Shown one piece after another: positions 11,556 to 23,928 of a DNA stretch of 64,000 nucleotides (position 1 is the first letter of the stretch; each line of letters starts with the position of its first letter). The notes below the pieces were generated by a model. It did not search any database, was not told where the DNA came from, and saw only the letters and a list, made by a program, of their open reading frames with translations. This DNA comes from Parietaria judaica (lineage: Eukaryota; Streptophyta; Magnoliopsida; Rosales; Urticaceae), in the NCBI GenBank assembly GCA_954871525.1, contig OX940863.1, positions 9,648,001 to 9,712,000 on the forward strand. The letters are read 5' to 3'. The translations under genes and the position numbers were made by a program.

Positions 11556-14500
11556 TTCTAACAAGCCAAGAACTAAACCAACGATCGACCTATATGCTCT
11601 TTAACTTGACAAGTTTTGATTTTCAACTAGCTATGATTTGATGCGTCATATAACAGTTTGTGTATTTAACGTGAAACAAATTTGCTGAAACTAGGGTTGA
11701 ATAATAAACTTGCAATGCAATTGAATTGAATTGAATTGAATTGAACAAACTTGTGAGATTGTATAACAAGTCTTGAAGGCATTCCTTGTTGCGTCACAAA
11801 GTTTGACGTCAACTTTAAGTTTTGTCATACCCAAATTGGAAACTTTTCTTCTACTATAATGATGAATTTAATGATTTCTTATATAGATCTAGCCTAATAT
11901 TGGTCATTCAAAGATATAGGTAATCAAACTATTGTGCATCTTTAGCTATAAAATTTAGGTTATCACATTTTAAAATTATGCTAATCATTTGAGCTTCGAA
12001 AGAATTTACCACATATATATACGTGCTTTATATAATAAGGATAATTGGCAGTAATATATCCCCCTAGCTCGCTAAAATTTGCCCCCGAGTTTTATTTGTG
12101 ACAACAATGTTTCCAATACTTTAAAACGTACCACCGTGCCCTATCCGTTAAAAAAATGACGAATTTTTGTAACTTTCATGCGACACATGACTAATTACTC
12201 GAATATATTTTTGTAGATGAATCAGTAACGAGATCAATATTCAAAATTAAAGTTTATGAGACATTGCTCTAATTAATATCTATATATATACACACACAAA
12301 ATGAGCATATAATTGCGTTCATCAAAATAATCACCCGTTGATTGATACCAAATTCCTATTTTATAAGCTTATTAAGAGAAATAAAAGTAACACGTTGCTC
12401 ATGCTTGAGCTTCCGTCATTTCTGTTAAGCTAAGGAAGTTGTTTCTTTCTAGACTCAAAGATCATTTTCATCGTTCCGTACATGAAAAGCAACTCCTTCT
12501 TTATTATTTACATCAAACTTATACAAGATTTTAATCATAGTATAATATAATTCAACAATCTAACTATCATAGTATAATTCAGCTCTAGCTCAAAGTAATA
12601 TGCTATTTATATTAATGAATGTTGGAAAAAAAAATGAATTTGCACATAACATGGAAATATCTGGGAAAAAGAAATGACGGGCATAAGAGAAAGATTCATT
12701 AGATTCGAAAAATAATTAAAATTACGAAGATAAAAAAATTAATCATTCACTACAAGAAACTCTACTTTCAGTTGCGCATTTTTGCGCGTGACAGTTAATA
12801 TGGTATTTTAATCCGAAATCATCACATTGTAAAATCTTAAAACATATTAACTGCCACGTACAATTATTGACGTAAAAATTTAAATAAACTATTACAAGTC
12901 TATAATAAACAAAGCTAATTAAGTTTATAACATATAAATGCTAGTTTTATAATACATAGCATAATTCTATATTTAGCTATAACCTTATAATTTATACATC
13001 ATCAACCATGACAAATAATACTGCTTCAAGCAATCTAAAACACAGCATAAACATAACGTTCATAAAAGCAAAGTGCCTTTGTTTGTTTGTTTTTGGGACA
13101 TATATAATATCCTTCATTATTGTCGATAAAAGCAAGAACACTCAGTCATTGTCAATCATAAAGTGCTCATGTAAAATTAGCAGAAAAGGAAAGGAAAAAG
13201 AAATTCTTTTTAATTATTTTATATTTAGAATTGAATTACCCTTTACATTTAATACCACAAAAAAATTGGTTGACAACTATATGATCCAATACTTTCCCAC
13301 GCCATGCGACTATATATTTGATGTTCTCACCAACTATATATGCTTTTGCTTCGATACTTTATCTTGAAAATATTTATTTACCCCATTTTATTGCATATAT
13401 ATATGATAAGAGAAACTTGCAAAAATAGTTAAAAAAATCATTATAATTCAACTTTTAAACTCAGATTCGGAAAATATATAATTCTAAATTTTGCCCATTT
13501 TAAGACTATTTTACCCTCAACCTAACCAAATACTTGAGTTACTTTAACCATTCTTACTAACCATTCATTGGATATAACTTATAAATTATAAAACCATCCT
13601 TATAAAATTGAGTCATAACGTTCTTACAATTTTCGAAAACGAATAGCGAGTTGTTAATCATATCTATTTATTTATTAATGCAATGATTTTCTAGTTAGTA
13701 GTACCACATATATAGTGATTGCTTGTAAAAATACGCAATCAATTGGTCATAATAAACGACACCTCATTAGAAATGAAAATTAATTAATAAATAAAATCAA
13801 ACATTATCTTGTTTTAGTCATGTTTTGATTAATGTGTCATGAGTTAACGTAATTATAATCCATGTTTTGAAATCAAATTAAAGGCTTTGAAATATAGACA
13901 TCCATCCACAACGACACAAAAGAGTACAATAATTGGAATATACCGGCATGCATCGTGGCAATTTGGCCGGCCATCCCGAGCTGTCCCCACGGTTGTTCTT
14001 GTGGTCTCGTCCACATGCGATGAGTCCCACCTTATCCTGGTTTGCCTGTGGGTTGCTTGTACAGTTGGGATGAAAGCAACTATCTTTATACTCTCTGTTT
14101 TAATAATCATGTCTGGAAAGGAACATTTTAGAGGGGAAAAACGGTGACATATCATGTCGTTTCTCACAAATTACATGTCGTTTTGGCCATTGAGGAGGGA
14201 GGAGATCCTGTTGATGTCGTAACTCAACGAGATGCCTCGGGTACTGTAGCTCAAATGTACCGGTCGGACCAAGCAGCATAACCATTATGAGCCCGAGCAC
14301 GAGGAAGATCAAAGATAATCAATAGTAGTTCTCTTTGAACGGGGATTGGAGTATATTGACGTACACAGACGACGTAGTCATTAGAAATTATTTGTTTGTC
14401 CCGTTGGTTATTAGTGTTATTCTTTTATTTAGTAAGCCATAGTAACAAAGAAATATTACGAGCATTATAAACAATTATTGTGAAAGTCGAAACTTCATAA

Positions 14501-15387
14501 AAATATAAATTTTGAGTCAATCACGTAATCTTCTCGTGGCTTGAGTAGTGAAAATAAAAAAATCATTTTTATCTTGAGCATACAAGAGAAAGAAAGAAAA
14601 TTATCTTGAGCCCTTCCGTGCCTCGTTTCTTGAGCATTCTAAATATAGAAAAGTTTTCATTTATATTATTCTGAGCTCTTTTTTAATTATTTTTTCATCT
14701 TAGGTGCTAAACTAGTTGAGATTTGAATTCACTTCGCGAGATTTCGGACTTCTATTTTTACTTTAAAAACGAGAATATAAGAATAAAAAAGAGCGATTAT
14801 TTAATTTTCAAATATTTAAGTTCACCAACCATGAATGACCATACTCTGTCACTTTGCTAAAACAAGAACAAATGAATACAAGACAAACATAAGCACACAA
14901 CAAGAAAGAAGCGTTATTCTTGTCAAATTAGAGTCTTTGTATTCTCTTCCTACAAGAAATCGACACCACTTCTTCTCTAATTCACAACCCCACAACTCAC
15001 TTCTCATTATAATTGCTTTATTTTTCTAGCAAATTCAAAAAAAAAAAAAAAACCCTCATGTTTGCATTGGTTATAATAAGTGCAATAAATCCATTATCAC
15101 TCAAATGCTCACCAAAAACAAAGGAGAAGAAAACAAGTGTGCACACTCAATAAGTAATATACATATGAATAATAACACAACGATATTGATAAAAACGAAC
15201 TACTTTTTTTTTTTTTCCCTCTTTGTACACTCAAATTTTGCCCCATCACTGTTTTTCATTCACGTCACATACATGATACATTTTCAACAAAAACCACAAC
15301 ATCACAATGAGAGAATTTCTATTTGAGAATTAAGTCGATGTTAATCACAATAAGGAATAACAGCGTTAACATCCCACACACTTATAA
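11556..15387. other. Intergenic region upstream of PLD
   Basis: This stretch holds the divergent promoter side of PLD, but I could not place a convincing TATA box. At 12748 the sequence CACTACAAGAAAC matches a CACTA transposon end, with no partner found. Bases about 13880-14330 are GC-richer than the surroundings. On the minus strand they include a 70-codon frame (14100-14312) with a hydrophobic start, which I do not recognise and do not call a gene. The rest is AT-rich and featureless. Confidence 0.5.
12748..12800 (+). mobile_element. Lone CACTA-like terminus
   Basis: CACTACAAGAAAC is the canonical terminal motif of plant CACTA elements. It is followed by GTTGCGCATTTTTGCGCGTG, a short GCGC-containing inverted word typical of subterminal DNA. 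No inverted partner TTTCTTGTAGTG was seen downstream. Confidence 0.4.
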
Positions 15388-15397
15388 TTTTCTTTTA

Positions 15398-15856
15398 GGG
15401 TTAATGACGGCAAAAATACCCAAAATTTGGTCAAAGAACCCCTCGTGTACCCAAAGTTTAAAAGTGGTAGCAAAAATACCCAAAGTCGCATTTGGGGAGT
15501 TGACCACTCCATTCTCGTAACGCCGTTAACTTACCCGTTAACTCTGGCCACGTGGACAAACGTGGGTTGCTGACATAATAATTTTTGCCACGTGAACGAG
15601 CCCACATCAGCCTCGTTTACGACAAAACAAGGAATTAAACCCCTAATTAACACAACTAATTGAACCCCTAATGATTACACTTAACAAAACAGATTTGTCC
15701 ACGTGGCCAGAATTAACAGGTAAGTTAACGGCGTTACGAGAATGGAGTGATCAACTCCCCAAATATGACTTTGGGTATTTTTACCACCACTTTTAAACTT
15801 TGGGTACACGAGGGGTTCTTTGACCAAACTTTGGGTATTTTTGCCGTCATTAACCC
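15398..15856. mobile_element. Fold-back Mutator-like MITE with 10-bp TSD
   Basis: A 459-bp element begins GGGTTAATGACGGCAAAAAT and ends with the inverse. Its arms of about 170 bp pair with few mismatches (for example GGTCAAAGAACCCCTCG against CGAGGGGTTCTTTGACC). It is flanked by the direct repeat TTTTCTTTTA at 15388-15397 and 15857-15866. Long terminal inverted repeats with a 9-10 bp duplication are the mark of Mutator-like (MULE) MITEs. It carries no coding capacity. Each arm contains a CACGTG core. Confidence 0.9.
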
Positions 15857-15866
15857 TTTTCTTTTA

Positions 15867-17347
15867 TATAAGATAAGTGAAAAATAGTGACAAAAGTATC
15901 TTAAAAAACAAAACAAAAAAAATAAGGCAATATAGTTTTTTTTTTTTTTTTACGGATGTCGGTCGATTTTTTAAATTAAATCATACATAAGATACACATT
16001 TATGTGCTCATCCAGCTATCCAGGATCTTCTCTCATTTAAATTCGACGTAAACAATTAAACGGAAAATACGTCGCCTCAATTGTTGACTTTGGATATTCT
16101 TGCGGCTTTTTTTTTTCTCTTCACTTTAGACTCCTATCGCTTTAGTTGGTCAAAATTTAAGTATTTTTCCCGCAAGTTATCCCTTTTATATACATATATT
16201 TTCCACTAATTTCTTTTTCTTATTTTGTTATCAAATTGACAATCTCTATTCATTTTATTTTTTTTGTATTACGTGGCACTCATTTAATAAAGTATTGTCT
16301 TGATACATTGTAATTACACGTGATCAGTGTAATAAGTCTATAATATGTAGTACAATTCAATTAGTTTCATCATACAGCTATAATTACACGTGAATCAGTG
16401 TAACTCATTATAAAATTTAATTAACAAATATTTCGTATTTCAAAATGGTATGCCCGATGAACTAAATATTATATATGCATATTATTATCAAGTGTTATTT
16501 ATAGGTATTATTGTAGGAAGATGAGCACCTTACGCGATATGTTGTCCGAAAAGCCTCTGTTTCTACATTGAAAGTCAAGTTTTTAGCCTTTTTTTTTTCT
16601 TCTTCTTATTTTTGATATAAAAAAAGACCAAGCAATGGGTTTGATTTATAAACAACGAAAATTAGAAGAAATGTCACATAGTTCTCTATATATGAAAGTT
16701 TAATTTAATATGAGAAGAGATTAAGGGCACAAGGGGGAATCCAATACGATTGAAAAATATTACAACATAGAAGAAATAGAGTTTTAACAAAAATAATTGA
16801 CGACAAACTCATTATTCTTAAAACGTTAATTACAAAAGACCTAGAGTCGAAAGGTCCATATAGCCTGATCCATTCAATTTAACGAAATATTCATAAAATA
16901 TCCGAATCGAGAAAAAACAAATTAAAGCGAAATCCTAAAGACGAATTAGACAGTAATTGAATAGTTTATATATACTAGTTGCACAAATGACAAGTGCATT
17001 TATATCTTCTTTTCAAAATGTTTGAACTAATTTTTTTTCTAGTATCGAGTTGCTCTACACATTAACAAAAGCCGTAAGACTTCGTGTACAGAATATGGGG
17101 AATTTTTGCCGCAATGTGTTTAAACGTCGACATTATCTTCCGAAAATTAAATAGTGAAAACAAAAAAATAATTAAAATAGAAATGAAATGGTGGAGCAAC
17201 ACGAGAGAGAGAGAGAGTATTATTATAAACCCTTGATTGATTGCCACGACGAGATTCATTTTCCATTTTCCCAACCAAACCCTCCACTTCTTCTTCTTCT
17301 TCTCTCGGACAACAAGCGGTCAACGGTCTACCCTCCCACCGATCGCC
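15867..17347. other. Upstream region of the PRA1 gene
   Basis: The DNA is AT-rich. Bases 16070-16195 end in a decayed MULE-MITE-like terminus (AGTATTTTTCCCGCAAGTTATCCC). Near the gene, a GAGA run (17203-17217) is followed by a possible TATA box at 17221-17230 (TATTATAAAC) and a CTT-rich leader (17287-17303), a common plant core-promoter layout. Confidence 0.5.
17221..17230 (+). promoter_or_regulatory. Putative TATA box of the PRA1 gene
   Basis: TATTATAAAC lies about 120 bp upstream of the start codon, directly after a GA-repeat and before a CT-rich leader. The position suits transcription starting near 17255. This is inference from sequence layout only. Confidence 0.4.
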
Positions 17348-17902
17348 ATGACCAACTACGGCACGATCCCCACCTCCTCCTCGCCCACGGTCAACCTCGA
17401 GTACATCTCACGCGCCAAGGACCGCCTCAAGGCCGGCTTCTCCACGCGCCGCCCCTGGCGCCTCATGGTCACCCCTCTCCGCTCGCTCTGCCTCCCCTCC
17501 GGCCTCGCCGACGCCTTCCTCCGCGCGCGCGTCAACGCCACCTTCTTCCGCGTCAACTACGCCGTCTGCGCGCTCGTCATCCTCTTCCTCTCCCTCCTCT
17601 GGCACCCCGTCTCGCTCATCGTCCTCTCCGTCATGGTCGCGCTCTGGATCTTCCTCTACTTCCTCCGCGACGACCCGCTCGTCGTCTTCGGCCGGACCAT
17701 CGACGACCGCGCCGTCCTCGCCGTCCTCGCCGTGCTCACCGTCGGGCTGCTGCTGCTCACCGGCGCCACGCTCAACGTGCTCGTGGCGGTGCTCGTCGCC
17801 GCCGTGCTCATCCTGGTGCACGCCGTCCTCAGGAGGACCGAGGACCTCTTCGTGGACGAGGAGAGCGCCGGGCTGATGACGGGCGGCGCTTCTTCGTCGT
17901 GA
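17348..17902 (+). CDS. PRA1F: PRA1 family protein, F-type
   Basis: A single uninterrupted exon encodes 184 aa. The start is set at the ATG giving [13 protein letters not shown], the conserved N-terminus of the plant PRA1.F clade. An in-frame upstream ATG at 17237 would add 37 atypical residues and is less likely. PRA1 proteins are small four-helix membrane proteins of the ER, Golgi and endosomes that bind prenylated Rab GTPases and assist vesicle traffic. Two hydrophobic hairpins are visible: about 77-118, around [18 protein letters not shown], and about 130-165. Between them is the conserved [12 protein letters not shown] stretch, and an acidic tail follows ([10 protein letters not shown]). 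Codon third positions are almost all G or C, in sharp contrast to the surrounding AT-rich DNA. Confidence 0.93.
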   Translation: MTNYGTIPTSSSPTVNLEYISRAKDRLKAGFSTRRPWRLMVTPLRSLCLPSGLADAFLRARVNATFFRVNYAVCALVILFLSLLWHPVSLIVLSVMVALWIFLYFLRDDPLVVFGRTIDDRAVLAVLAVLTVGLLLLTGATLNVLVAVLVAAVLILVHAVLRRTEDLFVDEESAGLMTGGASSS

Positions 17903-18480
17903 TGACCTCCTCCCTGTACGTAATTCTCGTGTGATTTTTCGCTGTTAAATTCATGGATCTGGTTGGTGTGTTCTTGGAGTCCGTTTGGGTCCAATTCTTT
18001 TGCTCTTTTGTTGCAACGCTGTGTAAATTCCATGGAGTTTTACTGCAAATCTTGATATATAGATTTGAGTGGTGGAGATTCGGGAATCATTCGTTGATGA
18101 TCTTTAATTGGTTTGCTTCCTTGTGCCTTAAGAGACACGTAACGTTCTGTAAATCGTTCTTCTTGCAATGCAATGTATAGATAGAAATTGGCGTTCAAGT
18201 GTTGTTAAGAATTCAGTAGTGATGGGAAGGAGCAATAATTGAAGGTCTACACGTTGGTGGATAGTATAAAAATGGCAGAGAGATATTTATTTTAATTAAT
18301 TATGGCGTTGAATTCGAATATTATCTTGTGATCGCATTGAGTAACGATGGTTAATGGATAGAGAGAGAGGCATAGGGTGATATTTCTCGTGGGGAATGTC
18401 CCACCAATTGAGAGGATACGAGGGCTCTCAACTGCAAATATGTATGGGATACTTTTAGATTTTGATTCATTGGGCTCAGG

Positions 18481-18572
18481 CTAGGATAGCCTAGTGGTAA
18501 TTCCACACCACCTCCAAAGTGGAGGTCGTGGGTTCGATCCCCACTGCAGCAAAGCTGCCTTCAAAAAAAAGC
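18481..18572 (+). mobile_element. tRNA-derived SINE, copy 2
   Basis: CTAGGATAGCCTAGTGGTAA onward matches the copies at 6022 and 47604 almost base for base through the A box, B box (GGTTCGATCCC) and CTGCCTTC tail, and ends in eight As. The first eight bases of the body (GTGGTTG) are missing or changed, so this is slightly 5'-truncated. Only a weak target duplication can be proposed (TGGGCTCA versus AGGGCTTA). Confidence 0.85.
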
Positions 18573-18734
18573 AAGGGCTTAAAATAAAATAAAAAGTACC
18601 CATTAAAGTATCGAAAGTCAACAAATATGAGACGTCTAATTTTTCTTCTAATTCAAATGAGACAACATGCTAGATAGCTGGATGAATATATAAATGTGTA
18701 TCTCAAGTACGATTTGATAGCATTGTACTTAAAA

Positions 18735-19223
18735 GGGAAAATTACGGCAAATATACCTAACTTTTGGTCAAACTTCCTCCCGTGTACCCAACCTTTAAAA
18801 TTGGCGGCAAAAGTACCCAACCAGCGTTGACCGTGACTTTGGCTAAAAAACGTTAACTTTTGCCGTTAACATAGTACACGTGTACATGCCACATAAGCCA
18901 CCCGAAATTTATTACTATCATTTTTAACTGAATTAATGGTTAAACTAACTGAATTAATCTATCTATCAGATTAATCAACAAATTAATCAGCAAATAATCT
19001 ACCAAAACACACACATGAACTAATCAAATTTCATACATATTAAACAGCATTGAAAAAATATGTCATTGCAACGGACACGTGTACTATGCTAACGGCAAAA
19101 GTTAACGTTTTTTAGCCAAAGACACAGTCAACGCTGGTTGGGTACTTTTGCCGCCAATTTTAAAAGTTGGGTACACGGGAGGAAGTTTGACCAAAGGTTG
19201 GGTATATTTGCCGTAATTATCCC
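18735..19223. mobile_element. Fold-back Mutator-like MITE with 9-bp TSD
   Basis: The 489-bp element starts GGGAAAATTACGGCAAATAT and ends GCCGTAATTATCCC. The direct repeat TACTTAAAA flanks it exactly at 18726-18734 and 19224-19232. The arms pair over about 170 bp, including ACGTTAACTTTTGCCGTTAA and its complement. The sequence is related to, but distinct from, the 15398 element, so two subfamilies share the terminal GGG(T/A)AAT-ACGGCAAA signature. It has no coding capacity. Confidence 0.9.
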
Positions 19224-19599
19224 TACTTAAAATTGTTCGAAGTTTGAGTATTTTTGCCTCAACTATCCAATATGTATTATTAATATATTGAGAGGGGTAT
19301 TGCATTATCGATTGACTTTTGGACAAAGCTATTTGTGTCCTAAAGGACATTGTCTTTTTACAAAGACACTTCTTTAAACGTCTTTTTATGACTATTGCCT
19401 CGCTTTACTTTTCTCTAAGGATGCACATGTGATCACGTAAGACTTTAGTTTCGGAAAACTTGAGAGTACGTAACAAATAGTTGATTTTAGTAGCTTCCGA
19501 GTCGCTTAATTTTCGTGAATTCCTAAGCTATAATAAGTTAATAACTATAAGCATTTTACATATTTGAGCCGTGAACACAAAGCTTGTAGTTCCTGTTGA

Positions 19600-20295
19600 T
19601 GTGCAAATTCGTCGTTATGTAAAAACGACATATAGCATAAAGTTATGAATTAATTAAATTTATGATTAAGTAAATAAAAGGCTTTAAAAGAATAAACTGA
19701 TATTCATAAAAGCCCACTTGCTAGGCCCAAAGCTCATAAGGACACTTGGCCATCGAAAGGCCCAACGAACAGGAAGCTACTCGGCCCAAGGCCCAAAAAC
19801 TATCCGTCACCAACCAAGAAGAAGAAGGGCAGAACCGTCATATTTCCTAGCCGACCTCGCCAATTCAAATTGAGCTGAAGACCAGGAACACGAAGACAAG
19901 CCTTCAACGGGCATATTTGGTCAAGAGTCCAGCTCGGCGCAGAACGTGCAGTCGTGAGACACGCGTCAGCAAGACGAGTCAGTCAGCCCGGTCAGCTCGA
20001 AAGAACGACTCCAAGATTCCTGGAAGTCCAACGGGAAGATTTGAAGCCTATAAATACCAAGCCCAACTACAGATCAACACACATAATCCTTGAGAGAATA
20101 CATCGAGAGCTTTCTATCCGGCATTTCTGTCCTTTGAGAGTTTTCCTGTATTTTCTTAAATTCTTCTCTCCCTTCTCTCTTCTTAGACGTGATTTGCTGT
20201 CTGTAGCTATCCGTCCATGTTCATTGTCGCAATAAACTAATAGAGGACGTAGTCAACTACCGCCTTGCGACGAACCTCTATTAAAAAAAATAAAA
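19600..20295 (+). mobile_element. Possible solo LTR
   Basis: This GC-richer tract has an LTR-like plan: a long upstream section with GGCCCAA words, a TATA box (TATAAATACC at about 20050), a pyrimidine-rich leader, an AATAAA at about 20230, and a U5-like end GACGTAGTCAACTACCGCC followed by CGACGAACCTC. Ends and a target duplication could not be fixed and no internal gag-pol region is present. It could instead be an old promoter fragment. Confidence 0.4.
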
Positions 20296-21220
20296 AAAAA
20301 ACCCTCGTCTCAGTTATATATAAACATGTACGGAGTGATTGAGAGCTTGCAACGCGAATGATCGAATTCCACAAAATCTTACATTTCGAATATCATACAC
20401 TCACAAATCACATTGACTGATTGAGGTGGGAAACCACGTCGACAGTTCCACACCCTAGAAATAGAGAGGTTACACATACTACGGAGTATACTTTTACAAA
20501 GGGACAACATGAGATGAGCGGAAGGGAAGTCAACAAACGACAAGACACCGAATTTTTAAACGATTGGCATGCAACACTGCCGGCTGCCGGCATAGCACCG
20601 TGGGGCATTGACCAAGCGGGACAGAAAAATGACGCCAGGGCGAGCTTAGGCGTGGATTATGAGGCAAACGAGAATGAGTGACGTCGGATTTGATTGAGCC
20701 TCGATTAGAATGCATTGCACACCAGCTGATTCGATTCCGAGTTTTGTACCGTCTAACTCCCGCCCGTGGCAAACTACCACTTTTGAAAGAAAATCCCTAT
20801 TAAAAAAAAAAAAAAGCACATCACTACCACATTTACCTCGAGAATAACGTGCCGAACTAAAATGAATGCAACAACACCATGAGCTTTAAAATTCACTAAA
20901 AATTGCTTAAAATTGGCAATTCAAGATTTTCATGTCTCCCAAATTTATTGCATTTAGCAGTTGTAATTACGATATTGTCCCCAAATTAGCCGAAAAGACC
21001 ACTAAAAACTTAAACTCTGTCTTATATTTTCACTAAATTACAGTCTTAAATGAAACAAAAAAAATATATAGAGGGGCCAATTCTTAAATATTAAAAACTT
21101 AGAGACCATCGGTGCAAATAACTAAAAAAACTAAATTCGTTACTCCTCCCCGTGAAATGTTTGAGAGAGCTCGAGCGAGTGAAGCCGCGACTCCAGCGCC
21201 GCCGTGAGAAGCAGACTCCG
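20296..21220. other. Intergenic DNA and RRM gene upstream region
   Basis: A moderately GC-rich stretch at 20400-20780 has open frames on both strands, none recognisable. The 400 bp before the RRM gene are AT-rich with no clear TATA box, suggesting a TATA-less promoter. Confidence 0.4.
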
Positions 21221-23117
21221 ATGGCTCAGCCGGCGCCAGCGTACGACCAGCTCTACGCGAGCGAGCGCGGCGGTGTCAACACGCTCTTCGTGTCAGGACT
21301 CCCGGACGACGTGAAGGCGCGTGAGATCCACAACCTCTTCCGTCGCCGTCCCGGCTTCGACTATTGCCAGCTCAAGTACACCGGTCGCGGCGATCAGGTT
21401 CCCACGCTGTTTGGCTCCGATTCTCGCCGTTTTCTCTCGCTTTCCGAGAAAATAAACTCAGGAGAGTTTCTCCGTGTTTCTTGGTCTCAGGTCGTTGCGT
21501 TCGCTACGTTCTTCAATCATCAGTCTGCTGTGGGCGCTCTTCACGCTTTGAATGTGAGAATCGATCGGAAATACTGATTTTTGGTTGTTTTTCTTTCGAA
21601 TTTTTCCACCAATCCTTCTCTTATGATTATTGATAGTTAGGGCTGATCGTTTGCATTCTGGTAATCAGGGTGTGAAATTCGATCCACAAACCGGGGCAGC
21701 TCTGCATATGGAACTGGCCCGATCGAACTCGACGAGAAAGCGGAAACCCGGTAGATAGTCTTTTTATCGTCGTGTATTTCGTTTAATTTTGTATATACAT
21801 AGTGAATTGTGGGCAAAATTTTCATGGGCAGGTTCTGGACCGTATGTTGTTATAGATAACAGGAAGAAGGAGGATAATCCCCGGGAAACCACCGATAATG
21901 ATGTAAACAATAACCACGAAACGTCAAGTAATGCCGGTAATGTTCACTTCCTTCGTGGCGAATCATTCATTTTTATGATCATGTGATTCCCTTGTACTTG
22001 ATGGCACTATTTTATTTTATTTTTGCAAATCTAGGAGAGAGTGAATCCGATGAAGCGTCTGATGATGAAAATGAAGATTCAGACGGCAAGGAGGATGATT
22101 TAGAGACATCGGAAAGGTCGAAAAACCTATCGATTATCAGTGAATATTTGCTGTAATACGCGCTACTGTACTAAATTTAACATCTGTCTTCTTGGATGAT
22201 ATCATTTTGTGCAGTTGCAAGACAACCATTGACTCCGAGAATCCAGTCGCTGTTGTAAATGTAAGAATTCATCTTAAATTCTATGAAAATTTTCATTCCT
22301 CCTGCTCTTCGAGTATTTGCATATATGTCTCAGTTAGCATGTTTTTCATGATCCGTACATTACTATTGAATATTTGAATGTTATCGGAGATAACCTGTTC
22401 GCATCTGTATTCGGTTTTTTTTGTACAGAAGCAATCAGACAAAGTTTTCGATGGAAACCAATGTTCCACTCTGTTCATTGCAAATCTTGGTCCGAATTGT
22501 ACCGAAGATGAACTGAACCAAGTTCTGTCACAGTGAGTGCTTATGCTTATCAATATTTGACTTAACCCATAGGTGCTCTCTCTCTCTGTCCATATGTATA
22601 AATGAATTTTACTCAATGAACAATTAAGTTACACCAGTTTCTATCCACATCTTTAAAACTTCCCTGACTTTCATTTCTGTTTTGTCCCAGTTATCCCGGA
22701 TTCAATGTGCTCAAGTTACGAGCCAGGAGCGGAATGCCGGTTGCATTTGCTGATTTTGAGGTTCTTTTTATAAGCCAATACTCTTTGTTTGTTTTATTTC
22801 TTCAATATTCGCTTCCTCTGCGACACTATATGTTGCGTGAAATTCATATGAGATCTGCTTTCTTGCTTCGCAAGAAACGGTTACATGAAGTATTATTTCG
22901 TGAACCTTGGTTGCGTCATGTCAGGATATTGAACAAGCCAACAGGGTCATGGAGGAACTTAACGGCACCGTGTTACCTTCATCGGACCGCGGTGGCATGC
23001 ACATCGAGTAATTTTTTCTTTCCTTGCTCCCTCCATCTAGGTTTTTTTTTTATCTGATGGATTTCCTATATTTTTATACTGTATAGATATGCAAGGTCTA
23101 AGATGAGAAAGACATAG
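21221..23117 (+). CDS. RNA-binding protein with two RRM domains
   Basis: Ten exons: 21221-21397, 21491-21553, 21669-21750, 21832-21936, 22035-22116, 22215-22260, 22429-22532, 22691-22760, 22925-23007 and 23087-23117. All have GT-AG borders and compatible phases, giving 280 aa. The first RRM (about 22-105) has RNP2-like LFVSGL and RNP1-like VVAFATF. A serine/acidic linker (about 110-185, with ESESDEASDDENEDS) follows. The second RRM (about 198-277) has LFIANL and VAFADFE. Both RRMs resemble the RBPMS/Scw1 group, which binds single-stranded RNA. The start at MAQPAP was chosen over an in-frame ATG 69 bases upstream because family members begin near here. A nuclear or cytoplasmic role in mRNA processing is plausible from the family; the precise target is unknown. 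Confidence 0.88.
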
Positions 23118-23928
23118 GGAAATGGGAGATACCGAAAATGCCCTATTCTTCTACTCTGGATGTACTATATTTTCTTCACCCCATATCTGATAGTGTTAAT
23201 GTATGTTAACCCTCCGACGATTAATCACTAATGTTGTTTCTGATACACTTTCCTTTCATCAACTTGTTACAAGTATAATACAAGCTTTTACTTGAATAGT
23301 AGCAAGAGATCATATGTTGATGTTAATTTGACCGTTGGAGCATGTATTCTTTACACGATGCAATCGGATCTAAACAAACGAAAATAACTAATTTCACACA
23401 CAATCACAATTCCGGCCCAACAGGAGATGATTTTTTATTATTGAAAATAATCCGAAGAACACAAAAGCATGACCTATGTTTCGAGAGTGCGGACAAAGTC
23501 CTTGGTGCGTAAGGGAAGAATATCCAAACAAAAGCATACATTGCCAGCGCCCAAATACAGAAAGGTACTAGAGTGGTAAAGCTAAAAGACGCTCTTGCCC
23601 TCCCCGGACCGATACATTATTTATTGCAGCGGGTCTATAAAACATGCATGGGTTCAATCGTTGGGCCTTCAAGCTTTCATTGGGATAGAAAAAAGACATT
23701 TCATATATTAATAACGACACGGGACGGTTGTATTATGTGATTAATATATTAATAAAGACCTTTCAAAATTACCAAAACGCTAATTTCTTTCATTTCTGCC
23801 AAAGAATTACAAAAAGCTTGATAACCCCGCCTCTTCTATACAGAACGCGACAGCTAGTGGTGATAAGTTATAACAAAACAAGTGGTAAATAAATACATAC
23901 TTAGCGCCTAGAGCCGAATTCACGCTGA
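23118..23928. other. Convergent 3' intergenic region with a SINE-like fragment
   Basis: The RRM gene and the kinase gene end towards each other here. Bases about 23555-23665 contain CTAGAGTGGTAAAG and GGGTTCAATCGTT, which resemble decayed A and B boxes of a tRNA-derived SINE. No coding sequence is visible. Confidence 0.4.

Noticed and set aside
11643..11760. Short ATTGA repeat as a functional element
   Set aside because: Four or five GAATT units are a small microsatellite near 11720 with no other signal.
14255..14280. miR166-like sequence (GTCGGACCAAGCAGCATAACC)
   Set aside because: Similarity to the mature miRNA is limited to the first nine or so bases and no foldback partner is present.
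17188..18033. Arg/Pro-rich and acidic proteins on both strands over the PRA1 gene
   Set aside because: They are other-frame shadows caused by the extreme GC3 bias of the PRA1 coding sequence.
20421..20681. 86-codon open frame
   Set aside because: No recognisable domain, no neighbouring exons with matching phase, and an equally long frame on the other strand.
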